This document shows positions 52,752 to 60,487 of a stretch of DNA of 64,000 bases, in pieces; position 1 is the first letter of the stretch; the number at the start of each line of letters is the position of its first letter. Origin of the DNA: JAFAXD01 sp963833605. GTDB taxonomy: Bacteria > Pseudomonadota > Alphaproteobacteria > Rhizobiales > Xanthobacteraceae. The stretch lies in NCBI GenBank assembly GCA_963833605.1, contig CAWHYZ010000021.1, positions 1-64,000 on the forward strand, written 5' to 3'. Made by a program: the position numbers and the translations under genes. Under the pieces are notes generated by a model, which saw nothing but the letters and a program-made list of their open reading frames with translations, had not been told where the DNA came from and searched no databases.

Positions 52752-53444
52752 TTAGACGTTCAGAAAGTCCGTCTGCGTCAGCCGGCCGTCGTGCAGACTT
52801 GTGGCGACGAGCGCTCCCGCGACGCCGAGCCGCTTGAGCTGAACGAGATCAGCCGCATTGCGGACACCCCCGGCCGCGTAGACCGCGCGCTCGCGCGTTA
52901 GCGCACGGATCGCCGCCAGGCGTTCGAAATCCGGACCGGCGCCACTACCGACCCGTGCCAGGGTCATGACGATCACGCGCCGCGGCCAACACTTGGGATC
53001 TGCGAGCAGTTCGGGCGGCCCTGCGAACGACGGGCCGCGAAAATCGAGCGACAGGATGATGCGCTCGTCGTTCGCAAAGTGGCGGATGAGGGCCGCATCG
53101 GTTTGCGATTCACTGCCGATCACCAGACACCCGGATTGCACCGCGATCCAATCCCGTGCGCGATCAACATCTGCAATGCCGTTGTCGACCCAGAACGCCA
53201 CGCCGGGAAATTCCTGCCGCAACCGTTGAAGCGCCATCTCATTGTCGCCCGTTCGTTCGATCGCATCGAGATCAGCAACGTAGAACGCATCGAACGCGTG
53301 GATCGACAGCAGACCGCGGGCGACATCGACCGGATCGCTGGTCTTCGACAGCGGCGTCTCGATCGTTCGATAGAGAGCGCGCTGACCCATGCGGGCACGC
53401 ACCACCATCCGATCTTTGATGTCGAGGACCGGAATGACCTGCAT
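52752..53444 (-). CDS. HisA/HisF-like barrel protein of the C1-cofactor region
   Basis: This 230-residue TIM barrel opens MQVIPVLDIKDRMVVRARMG, resembling HisA, with Asp8 and a second Asp (D134 in LSLDFRGPSF) at the positions of the HisA acid/base pair. VYAAGGVRNAADLVQLKRLG gives the phosphate-binding end. It differs from true HisA in the first loop, where QGD is expected. It sits apart from other histidine genes and next to an MfnF-like gene. Such HisA-like proteins are known in methylotroph H4MPT/methanofuran gene sets, with no proven reaction. Confidence 0.75.
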   Translation of the reverse strand: MQVIPVLDIKDRMVVRARMGQRALYRTIETPLSKTSDPVDVARGLLSIHAFDAFYVADLDAIERTGDNEMALQRLRQEFPGVAFWVDNGIADVDRARDWIAVQSGCLVIGSESQTDAALIRHFANDERIILSLDFRGPSFAGPPELLADPKCWPRRVIVMTLARVGSGAGPDFERLAAIRALTRERAVYAAGGVRNAADLVQLKRLGVAGALVATSLHDGRLTQTDFLNV

Positions 53445-53516
53445 GGCTCGATCACGTTGCGGGGATGCGCGAAACGGGTACCGTATTGACACCCTAACAC
53501 GTCGGAGCGCCGCCAC

Positions 53517-54545
53517 ATGAGCACCGTCATCGGATGGGATATCGGGGGCGCCCATCTCAAGGCGGCGCGCGCCGAGAACGGGCGCGTTCTCGACGCCGTG
53601 CAAGTACCCTCGCCGCTTCGCCACGGCCTCGCGCGTCTCGCCGACGCCTTCGGCGAAGCCAAAGCCGCGATCGGATCCGCGCCCCGCCACGCGGTCACCA
53701 TGACTGGCGAACTCGCCGACACGTTCCCGACACGTCAGACAGGCGTTGAGAACCTCGCGCTCATGGCCGTGCGCCAGTTGGCGCCGGACGAGGTTCTGCT
53801 CTATGCGGGACGTGCGGGGTTCATCAAACCGGAGCAAGCGCACAAACATGTTGCCGACATCGCGTCGGCGAACTGGCACGCCAGTGCATCCCTGGTCGGC
53901 CGGCTGCGAGAAACCGCCCTCTTTGTCGACATCGGATCGACCACGGCCGACCTCGTGCCGGTCGTGAACGGTCGCGTGGCGGCGCGGGCCTACACTGATG
54001 CCGAACGGCTGGCCGCCGGCGAACTGATCTACACTGGCTTGGTGCGTAGCTTCGTGATGGCCACCGCCGCACGCGCGCCGTTTGCCGGCGAGTGGACCAC
54101 CCTGATCAACGAAAACTTCGCCAACATGGCGGATGTCCATCGCATTCTCGAAACACTGCCTGATGGCGCCGATCAGATGGCAACGGCCGACGGTCGCGAC
54201 AAAACAATAGCGGCATCGCGTGCGCGCCTCGCCCGTATGGTAGGACGCGACGCCGCGGACGCCGGCGACGCAAATTGGCTTGAGCTCGCCCGCTGGTTTG
54301 CGGAGGTGCAAATCCGCGCAGTGAGCGACGGCGCAATGCTCGTCCTGTCTCGGGCGACGCTTCCAACCGGCGCACCGGTCGTCGGGGCCGGGATCGGGAC
54401 AGCGATTATTTGCGAAGTCGCGCGGCGCCTTGGCCGCGATTACGTCCCGTTCGGCGCCTTGCTCGATGCTGCCCCGGCAGTGCGGGAACGCGCCTGCTGG
54501 TGCGCTCCCGCCGCATCCGTTGCGGTGCTCGCCTCGCGACCGTGA
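53517..54545 (+). CDS. MfnF-like H4MPT-linked C1-transfer pathway protein (hydantoinase A fold)
   Basis: This 342-residue protein has an ASKHA-type ATPase/hydantoinase fold: STVIGWDIGGAHLKAARAEN phosphate loop, VTMTGELADTFPTRQTGVEN, LFVDIGSTTADLVPVVNGRV and VVGAGIGTAIICEVARRLGR. It matches the probable H4MPT-linked C1-transfer pathway family (TIGR03123 type). The methanogen member MfnF couples the furan amine phosphate to gamma-glutamyltyramine in methanofuran synthesis. It is divergent from the HisA-like gene by about 70 bases. Confidence 0.8.
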   Translation: MSTVIGWDIGGAHLKAARAENGRVLDAVQVPSPLRHGLARLADAFGEAKAAIGSAPRHAVTMTGELADTFPTRQTGVENLALMAVRQLAPDEVLLYAGRAGFIKPEQAHKHVADIASANWHASASLVGRLRETALFVDIGSTTADLVPVVNGRVAARAYTDAERLAAGELIYTGLVRSFVMATAARAPFAGEWTTLINENFANMADVHRILETLPDGADQMATADGRDKTIAASRARLARMVGRDAADAGDANWLELARWFAEVQIRAVSDGAMLVLSRATLPTGAPVVGAGIGTAIICEVARRLGRDYVPFGALLDAAPAVRERACWCAPAASVAVLASRP

Positions 54546-54666
54546 CCGGCGCGCCACAGGACAACAGAAATCGAACTCCGGCCGGGACAAATCTCCCGGC
54601 ACCCGGGAACAAACGCCCTTGCCAACCGCGGTCGAAACGCGAGACTTCGCGGCGGGGTGGCGAGTT

Positions 54667-57060
54667 ATGCGTATCTTGGCGTGTCGTGGGGGGACGGGTC
54701 TTGGGTGTCGCGGGCCGATGGGAGCCGCGCTGCTCGCGGCCGTCACTGTCTGTGCCTCGCCGGGCGCCGCCCCGGCGCAAGACGCACCCGCGGGCGGCAT
54801 CGAGCTGCCGACGACCGAAGTGGTCGGCGTGTCGCCGGTCGCCGGCAGCGGCATCGATCCCGACAAGATCCCAGCCAACGTCCCGCAGCCGCTCGGGCCG
54901 CAGGATTTCGATCATGCCAAAGCCCCCGACCTGCTGCAGGCGATGACGCGAAGCTTTCCGTTCACGTCGCTGACCAATCAGTCGGGCAATCAATATCAGC
55001 AGGATTTCAACTACCGCGGGTTCGTCGCGTCCCCGGTCCCCGGTACGCCGCAGGGGATCGCGGTCTATCAGAACGGGGTCCGCATCAACGAATCCGACGG
55101 CGACGTGGTCAACTGGAGCTTCATTCCGGAAGCCGCCATCAACAAGATGACCTTGCAGCCCAACAACCCGGTGTTCGGGCTCAACGCCGTCGGGGGTGCG
55201 GTCTCGATCGAGATGAAGAACGGCTTCAACTATCAGGGGACCCAGCTGGAAGGGTTGGCCGGCCGCTACGGTCGCGCCACCGCCACCGCGCAGTCCGGCA
55301 TGCAGAACGAGAACTGGTCGATCTACGCCGCGGCCGACGCGACCAACGACCATGGCTGGCGCGACCATTCCTCTTCGTCCTACTTGCGCCGGATGTACGC
55401 CGACCTTGGGACGCGCGGCGAGCAGACCGAATTCCACCTCATGTTCACCGGCGCTGACAATGGCCTCGGTGCGACCGTAGCGACCCCGGTGCAGCTCCTC
55501 AATCAACGCTGGTCCACGGTCTACACCTGGCCGCAGACGACCCGTCAACAGCTCGCCTTCGCGCAGGCAACCGGCAGCTGGAAACCGACCGACACGTTTT
55601 CGATCCAGAGCGTCGGCTATTACCGCGTCCTTTGGCAGGGTCATGTCGACGGCAACGGCACCGATGCCCAGCCGTGTGATCCGGCCGGGGCGCTATTGTG
55701 TATCGGCGATGGCACCACGCCGATCAATCGGAGTGTGCCGACGCCCAACAACTTGCCTCCCGGCGCTTTTCTCGGCGAGATCGACCGCAACTGGACCACG
55801 AGCGGGAGCTACGGCGGCACGCTGCAGGCCACCAGCACCGGGCGGGTACTGGAGCACGATAACCACCTTGTCGTCGGCGTGAGCATCGACCGCGGCAACA
55901 CCCAGTTCACCGCCGGAAGTGAACTCGGGACCGTCGGCGGGGATCTGTTCGTCAACGGAACCGGCGTCTTCATCGACCAGCCGGTCGCCGGTCTCACGCC
56001 GGTCAGCCTGTTCGCCAAGAACACCTATACGGGCGTCTACGCAACCAACACCGTCGACGTCACGTCCGCGTTGTCGGTCACCGCCGGGGCCAGGCTCAAC
56101 GTCGCACAGATCAACCTGCAGGACGAAACCGGCACCAGCCCCCTGCTCACCAGCGCCAACCGTTTCGAGCGCATCAACCCGGTGGTCGGGGCAACCTACA
56201 AGTTCACCCCAAACGTCACCGCCTATGCGGGTTATTCCGAGGCCAACCGCGCGCCGACGCCGCTCGAACTCGGCTGCTCGGATCCTCTGCATCCGTGCAT
56301 GATCGACAACTTCCTGATCGCCGATCCACCCTTGAAACAAGTGGTCTCGCGCACCTACGAGGCCGGCCTGCGCGGCAATCTCGGAACCGACGTCAAGACC
56401 GGCCGGCTGTCCTGGGGCCTGGGCGTTTTCCGGATCGGAAGCAACAACGACATCATCAACGTGGCGAGCGCGCTGGTGCCGATGTTCGGTTACTTTCAGA
56501 ACGCGGCCAAGACCCGGCGCCAAGGCGTCGAGGCCAGGGTGAATTACGACTGGGACCGCTGGCGCACCTACGCCAACTACACCTTCATCGACGCCACCTA
56601 CCAGACCGCGATGGTGCTGCAGTCGCCCAACAACCCGGCGGCGGATGCCGACGGCAACATCCAGGTCGTCCCCGGGAATCGGATTCCCGCCCTGCCGTCC
56701 CAGCGCTTCAAGGCCGGTGCCGAATACATGGTCACCGATGCCTGGACGCTCGGCGCCGACCTCAACGTCATCGGCAGCCAGTATCTGCTGCACGACGACA
56801 GCAACCAGAATCCGAAAGTGCCCGCCTATTGGGTGGTCAACCTGCACACGTCGTATCAGGTGACCAAGGACGTGGAGGTGTTCGGGCTGGTGCAGAACCT
56901 GTTCAACCAGCGCTATTACGCCGTCGGCACATTCTTCAACAATGCCGGCTTCACCAACAGCACGTTCGGCGGCCCCACTTTTCTCGCGCTCAGCGATCCG
57001 CGGACGTTCGTCCCGGGCATGCCGTTGACCGCCTATGCGGGCATCAGGGCGAAATTCTAA
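54667..57060 (+). CDS. TonB-dependent outer-membrane receptor, lutH-like
   Basis: This 797-residue receptor has an export signal (GAALLAAVTVCASPGAAPAQ), a plug domain (QQDFNYRGFVASPVPGTPQG, QNGVRINESDGDVVNWSFIP, VFGLNAVGGAVSIEMKNGFN) and a 22-strand barrel. The barrel contains YAGYSEANRAPTPLELGCSD and the C-terminal FGLVQNLFNQRYYAVGTFFN. It ends in F, as outer-membrane barrels do. The gene order receptor, cytochrome c, lanmodulin recalls the lutH-lanM linkage of Methylorubrum extorquens, where LutH imports chelated lanthanides. ATG 54667 is chosen over the longer frame from 54430 because it gives the signal peptide. Confidence 0.85.
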   Translation: MRILACRGGTGLGCRGPMGAALLAAVTVCASPGAAPAQDAPAGGIELPTTEVVGVSPVAGSGIDPDKIPANVPQPLGPQDFDHAKAPDLLQAMTRSFPFTSLTNQSGNQYQQDFNYRGFVASPVPGTPQGIAVYQNGVRINESDGDVVNWSFIPEAAINKMTLQPNNPVFGLNAVGGAVSIEMKNGFNYQGTQLEGLAGRYGRATATAQSGMQNENWSIYAAADATNDHGWRDHSSSSYLRRMYADLGTRGEQTEFHLMFTGADNGLGATVATPVQLLNQRWSTVYTWPQTTRQQLAFAQATGSWKPTDTFSIQSVGYYRVLWQGHVDGNGTDAQPCDPAGALLCIGDGTTPINRSVPTPNNLPPGAFLGEIDRNWTTSGSYGGTLQATSTGRVLEHDNHLVVGVSIDRGNTQFTAGSELGTVGGDLFVNGTGVFIDQPVAGLTPVSLFAKNTYTGVYATNTVDVTSALSVTAGARLNVAQINLQDETGTSPLLTSANRFERINPVVGATYKFTPNVTAYAGYSEANRAPTPLELGCSDPLHPCMIDNFLIADPPLKQVVSRTYEAGLRGNLGTDVKTGRLSWGLGVFRIGSNNDIINVASALVPMFGYFQNAAKTRRQGVEARVNYDWDRWRTYANYTFIDATYQTAMVLQSPNNPAADADGNIQVVPGNRIPALPSQRFKAGAEYMVTDAWTLGADLNVIGSQYLLHDDSNQNPKVPAYWVVNLHTSYQVTKDVEVFGLVQNLFNQRYYAVGTFFNNAGFTNSTFGGPTFLALSDPRTFVPGMPLTAYAGIRAKF

Positions 57061-57061
57061 A

Positions 57062-57106
57062 GCATGATCCCGAAAAGTGGCTACCGGTTTTCGGAAAAGA
57101 TCATGC
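57062..57106. repeat. Rhizobial palindromic element, possible terminator
   Basis: Outer arms GCATGATC (57062-57069) and GATCATGC (57099-57106) and inner arms CCGAAAA (57070-57076) and TTTTCGG (57088-57094) form an interrupted hairpin directly after the receptor gene. The element is a widespread Rhizobiales intergenic repeat and may terminate both convergent transcripts. Confidence 0.65.
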
Positions 57107-57151
57107 GCGAACAGAGTTCGGAGCGCCGTCCGGTTGGTCACGCTGCTCGCT

Positions 57152-57538
57152 TCAGTTCTTGATGTTGCCGCTGGCGTCGAACTGTTTCAGATAGGCCCAC
57201 AGGTCGCTGGCCTCCTGCGGATTCTTGATGCCGGGAAAGATCATCTTGGTCCCCGGAATTTTGGCCCGCGGATCGGCGATGTATTCCTTGAACGTGGTTT
57301 CATTCCACACGATGCCCGAATTCTTGTTGGCATCCGTATAGGCGTAACCTTCCACCGTCCCGGATTTGCGGCCGTCGAGGCCGTTCTGCTTGGGGCCGAC
57401 CTTGTTTTGGGCCTCGGGACCAATCGAATGGCAAGGCAGGCATTTGCGGAACGATTTTTCACCGGCGGCGACGTCCTGGGCCGATGCAGCACTGATCGAC
57501 CCGAGCATGATGGCCATTGCAATCTGCAAACTGCGCAT
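57152..57538 (-). CDS. Class I c-type cytochrome
   Basis: This 128-residue monoheme cytochrome has a signal peptide (MRSLQIAMAIMLGSISAASA) and a heme site RKCLPCHSIGPEAQNKVGPK. The distal methionine block is PRAKIPGTKMIFPGIKNPQE, the layout of cytochrome c2/c550. It may carry electrons from XoxG to the terminal oxidase. ATG 57538 has AAAGGAC upstream; another ATG is at 57556. It is convergent with the TonB-dependent receptor and divergent from lanmodulin. Confidence 0.85.
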   Translation of the reverse strand: MRSLQIAMAIMLGSISAASAQDVAAGEKSFRKCLPCHSIGPEAQNKVGPKQNGLDGRKSGTVEGYAYTDANKNSGIVWNETTFKEYIADPRAKIPGTKMIFPGIKNPQEASDLWAYLKQFDASGNIKN

Positions 57539-57729
57539 AATCAGTCCTTTGTCCATATCATCCGCCTCTGCGGGAACGTCAGATCGGCGGCACCGGATAT
57601 CTGCCATCGTCGCATGTTGGAGCGCAAGCCGGGGGACACCCATTTAATCTTGGCGCCATGCATGGCATGCGACACCGCCCCGCGCTAAGTTCGGCCACGC
57701 GTCCCCGCCCCTCCTGCTGGAGAATTGTC

Positions 57730-58149
57730 ATGTATCCGAGATTGTTCCTCAGTATGGCCACCTTTGCGCTCGCTGCCCTGGTTCCCCTTGCCGGACACGG
57801 CCAGACCAAAGCTCCGGCCGGCAGCGTCGACGCCTTCATCCAACGATGGGATACCGACAACGATGGAACGCTCACGCTCGATGAGGTGAAGAAGGCCGCC
57901 GACGCGCGGTTCGATGCCTTGGATCAGGACCATGACGGTACCCTCGACAAGAAGGAGCTGCGCCGGGTCGTCTCTGGCAAGGATCTGACCAAAGCCGACC
58001 CTGACAAGGACGGGACATTGGACAAGAGCGAGTATCAGGCGATTGCCGCGCAGCGGTTTCAGGCGGCCGATCCGGACAAGGACGGCACGCTCGACAAGAA
58101 GGAACTGGGCCGCCCGGCTGGCAAGACATTGCTGCGCATGCTGCAGTGA
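57730..58149 (+). CDS. lanM: Lanmodulin (lanthanide-binding EF-hand protein)
   Basis: This 139-residue periplasmic protein has signal peptide MYPRLFLSMATFALAALVPL and four EF-hand loops at residues 41-52 (DTDNDGTLTLDE), 65-76 (DQDHDGTLDKKE), 90-101 (DPDKDGTLDKSE) and 114-125 (DPDKDGTLDKKE). Loops are only 12-13 residues apart, and two carry Pro at position 2, both hallmarks of lanmodulin rather than calmodulin. The first loop has Thr at position 9 where the others have Asp, and loops 1 and 2 have Thr and Gln in place of Pro. The C-terminus (GRPAGKTLLRMLQ) also resembles Methylorubrum LanM. ATG 57730 has GGAG upstream. Confidence 0.88.
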   Translation: MYPRLFLSMATFALAALVPLAGHGQTKAPAGSVDAFIQRWDTDNDGTLTLDEVKKAADARFDALDQDHDGTLDKKELRRVVSGKDLTKADPDKDGTLDKSEYQAIAAQRFQAADPDKDGTLDKKELGRPAGKTLLRMLQ

Positions 58150-58280
58150 CCGCGTGGCCATGGACCGCCGAACGATTTCGGCTTCCGCCGCGCGGTGCAA
58201 AGTGCTAGCGTGATGCCCTCGAGATCGCGCTAGCGATAGCGGATTACCATTTCTTGATAAATCACGTTGGGGAAACAACC

Positions 58281-58358
58281 ATGGCCTGGACCACGCCGAC
58301 GCTCGTCGAAATCTGCATCGGCCTCGAGATCAACGGCTACCTGCCGGCCGAGTTCTGA
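58281..58358 (+). CDS. pqqA: PQQ precursor peptide PqqA (operon copy)
   Basis: This 25-residue precursor has the E16-x3-Y20 pair in GLEINGYLPAEF. It differs from the copy at 15695 only by Ile13. GGGGAAA lies 6 bases upstream of the ATG. It heads pqqBCD after a 26-base gap. The upstream 130 bases (58150-58280) contain no gene and must hold the operon promoter. Confidence 0.93.
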   Translation: MAWTTPTLVEICIGLEINGYLPAEF

Positions 58359-58384
58359 TTCACCCGCGACTGCTGCGCTGCTGA

Positions 58385-59281
58385 ATGAGCCTGATCGCCG
58401 TCGTCCTCGGTTCGGCGGCGGGCGGTGGGTTTCCGCAATGGAATTGTCGCTGCCCGGTCTGCCGGTTGGCCTGGGCCAACGACCCGCGCGTGAAGCGACG
58501 CACCCAGGCGAGCCTCGCCGTTTCCGCCGACGCAGAGCGGTGGTTCCTGATCAACGCGTCCCCTGATCTGCGCGCACAGATTCAAGCGACCCCCGCCCTG
58601 CATCCGCGCGCGCAACCGCGCGCGAGCCCGATCGCGGCCGTTGTGTTGACCGGCGCCGAGATCGACCAGACCGCAGGCCTTCTGACCTTGCGCGAGCGCC
58701 AACCGTTCCGGCTGCTGGCGACGGCGGCGACCCACGCCTTCGTTGCCGGCAATCCGATGTTCTCAGCCTTGCAGCGCGACCTCGTGACCAGGCACGCGAT
58801 CGTTCCCGGCGAGCGCTTCGCGCCGGTTCCCGGCGTGGAGGCCGAGTTGTTCATCGTGCCCGGCAAGGTTCCGCTCTATCTCGAAGGCAGCCAAGCGGAG
58901 AGTGAAGCGACCGTCAACGTCGGGGTTGAACTGCGTGCCGGAACCGCACGCATCGCCTACGTACCGGGCGCGGCCGCGGTGCCGCCGCCGGTGCAGGAGC
59001 GCCTTGCGCGCGCCGATGTGGTGCTGTTCGACGGCACGCTCTACCGCGATGACGAGATGATCCGCACCGGCACCGGCGACAAATCCGGGCGCCGCATGGG
59101 GCACATGCCGATCGACGGACCAGACGGCACGCTTGCGGCGCTGGCCGGGCTTCCCGGCCGCCGCCTGCTCATCCATATCAACAACACCAATCCGATCCTG
59201 ATCGAGGACTCGCCCGAGCGCGCGCGCGTGACTGCCGCCGGCTGGGAAGTCGCCGAGGACGGGATGGAGATCGCGCTTTGA
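58385..59281 (+). CDS. pqqB: PQQ biosynthesis protein PqqB
   Basis: This 298-residue protein has a metallo-beta-lactamase-like fold. VVLGSAAGGGFPQWNCRCPV contains the CxCxxC zinc site, and INASPDLRAQIQATPALHPR, TGAEIDQTAGLLTLRERQPF, GTGDKSGRRMGHMPIDGPDG and LIHINNTNPILIEDSPER follow, all typical. PqqB hydroxylates the crosslinked Glu-Tyr intermediate on current evidence. Its stop overlaps the TTG start of pqqC. Confidence 0.93.
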   Translation: MSLIAVVLGSAAGGGFPQWNCRCPVCRLAWANDPRVKRRTQASLAVSADAERWFLINASPDLRAQIQATPALHPRAQPRASPIAAVVLTGAEIDQTAGLLTLRERQPFRLLATAATHAFVAGNPMFSALQRDLVTRHAIVPGERFAPVPGVEAELFIVPGKVPLYLEGSQAESEATVNVGVELRAGTARIAYVPGAAAVPPPVQERLARADVVLFDGTLYRDDEMIRTGTGDKSGRRMGHMPIDGPDGTLAALAGLPGRRLLIHINNTNPILIEDSPERARVTAAGWEVAEDGMEIAL

Positions 59282-60015
59282 CCCCGCTCACACCCGCCGA
59301 ACTGGAAGCACAGCTGCGCCGCATCGGCGCCGAACGCTATCACCGGCTGCACCCGTTTCATCGTCTCCTGCATGACGGCAAATGCAGCAAGGGCCAGGTC
59401 CAGGCCTGGGCGCTCAATCGCTACTATTACCAGGCCATGATCCCGATCAAGGATGCGAGCCTGATCGCCCGCTGCGACGATCCGGCGGTGCGCCGCGAGT
59501 GGCGCTCGCGCCTCGTCGATCACGATGGGCAGGCGGAGGGCGACGGCGGTATCGCGCGCTGGCTCAAGCTCACCGATGGCCTCGGGCTCGATCGCGACTA
59601 CGTCGTCTCGACCCGCGGGCTGTTGCCGGCGACGCGCTTCGCGGTCGAGGCCTATGCGCATTTCGTGTCCGAGCGCTCCCTGCTGGAAGCCATCGCGTCC
59701 TCGCTCACCGAACTTTTTTCGCCCGACATCATCAGCGAGCGCGTGCAGGGCATGCTCGCGAACTACCCGTTCGTGACCCGCGAGACGCTCGCCTATTTCG
59801 ACAAGCGTCCGCCGCAGGCCGCGCGCGACGCCGAGTTTGCGCTGAGTTATGTCAAGCGTCACGCGCTCACACCGCCCGGGCAGCAGGCCGTCCTGGCGGC
59901 GCTCGAGTTCAAGTGCAGCGTGCTGTGGGCTATGCTCGACGCGCTCTACCATGCCTATGTGGCGCCCGGACACGTGCCGCCCGGCGCGTTCGTGCCCAGG
60001 CCGGAGGACGCATGA
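59278..60015 (+). CDS. pqqC: Pyrroloquinoline-quinone synthase PqqC
   Basis: This 245-residue cofactorless oxidase carries out the last ring closure and eight-electron oxidation to PQQ. Family blocks are YHRLHPFHRLLHDGKCSKGQ, WALNRYYYQAMIPIKDASLI, VDHDGQAEGDGGIARWLKLT, AYAHFVSERSLLEAIASSLT and FKCSVLWAMLDALYHAYV. It begins at a TTG overlapping the pqqB stop and ends overlapping pqqD (ATGA). It is not fused to PqqD, unlike in Methylorubrum extorquens. Confidence 0.93.
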   Translation: MTPLTPAELEAQLRRIGAERYHRLHPFHRLLHDGKCSKGQVQAWALNRYYYQAMIPIKDASLIARCDDPAVRREWRSRLVDHDGQAEGDGGIARWLKLTDGLGLDRDYVVSTRGLLPATRFAVEAYAHFVSERSLLEAIASSLTELFSPDIISERVQGMLANYPFVTRETLAYFDKRPPQAARDAEFALSYVKRHALTPPGQQAVLAALEFKCSVLWAMLDALYHAYVAPGHVPPGAFVPRPEDA

Positions 60016-60308
60016 GCGATCAGGCATCGCCGCAACCGGTGTCGCCGCAAGCGCACCCGCGGCTGCCGCGCGGCGTGCGTCTCGTCAACAGCGAGGCGCA
60101 CGGAGGTTTCGTGCTGCTGGCACCGGAGCGCGTGTTCAAAGCCGACGCGATCGCGGTGGAAATCCTCAAACGCTGCACCGGGGATGCGAGCGTCGCCGAC
60201 ATCGTCGAGGACCTCGCCCGCACCTACAACGCGCCGCGCGAGCGCATTGCCGCCGACGTGACCCAGCTGCTGCAGGGACTGACCGACAAGAAGTTGCTGG
60301 AGCTGTGA
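60012..60308 (+). CDS. pqqD: PQQ biosynthesis peptide chaperone PqqD
   Basis: This 98-residue PqqD (RRE fold) binds PqqA and presents it to PqqE. LPRGVRLVNSEAHGGFVLLA, KADAIAVEILKRCTGDASVA and IAADVTQLLQGLTDKKLLEL are characteristic. It overlaps pqqC by ATGA. PqqE normally follows directly but is absent here and found at 13698. Confidence 0.92.
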   Translation: MSDQASPQPVSPQAHPRLPRGVRLVNSEAHGGFVLLAPERVFKADAIAVEILKRCTGDASVADIVEDLARTYNAPRERIAADVTQLLQGLTDKKLLEL

Positions 60309-60487
60309 CGGGTGGCGTGCCCGACATCCGCGCGCACCGTTCTGGGCGCGCCCTTGCGGACTACGGCTAAGGCACAGAAGAATCTTGCATTTTTGAATCG
60401 TCAAGCCGGCACCGTGGGGGCGCGGTGACACAGCCGCCGCCGTCGGTTAACACGGTGGGATCGCGGCTGCGACTGGCGGGGAATGCG

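Noticed and set aside
52752..54878. A 708-codon minus frame containing the HisA-like protein
   Set aside because: The upstream part is antisense to the MfnF-like gene and has no family match; the real start is at 53444.
57730..58149. Ordinary calmodulin-like calcium protein
   Set aside because: EF loops are only 12-13 residues apart, two have Pro at position 2, and the protein is exported beside xox/pqq/TonB-receptor genes, all pointing to lanmodulin.
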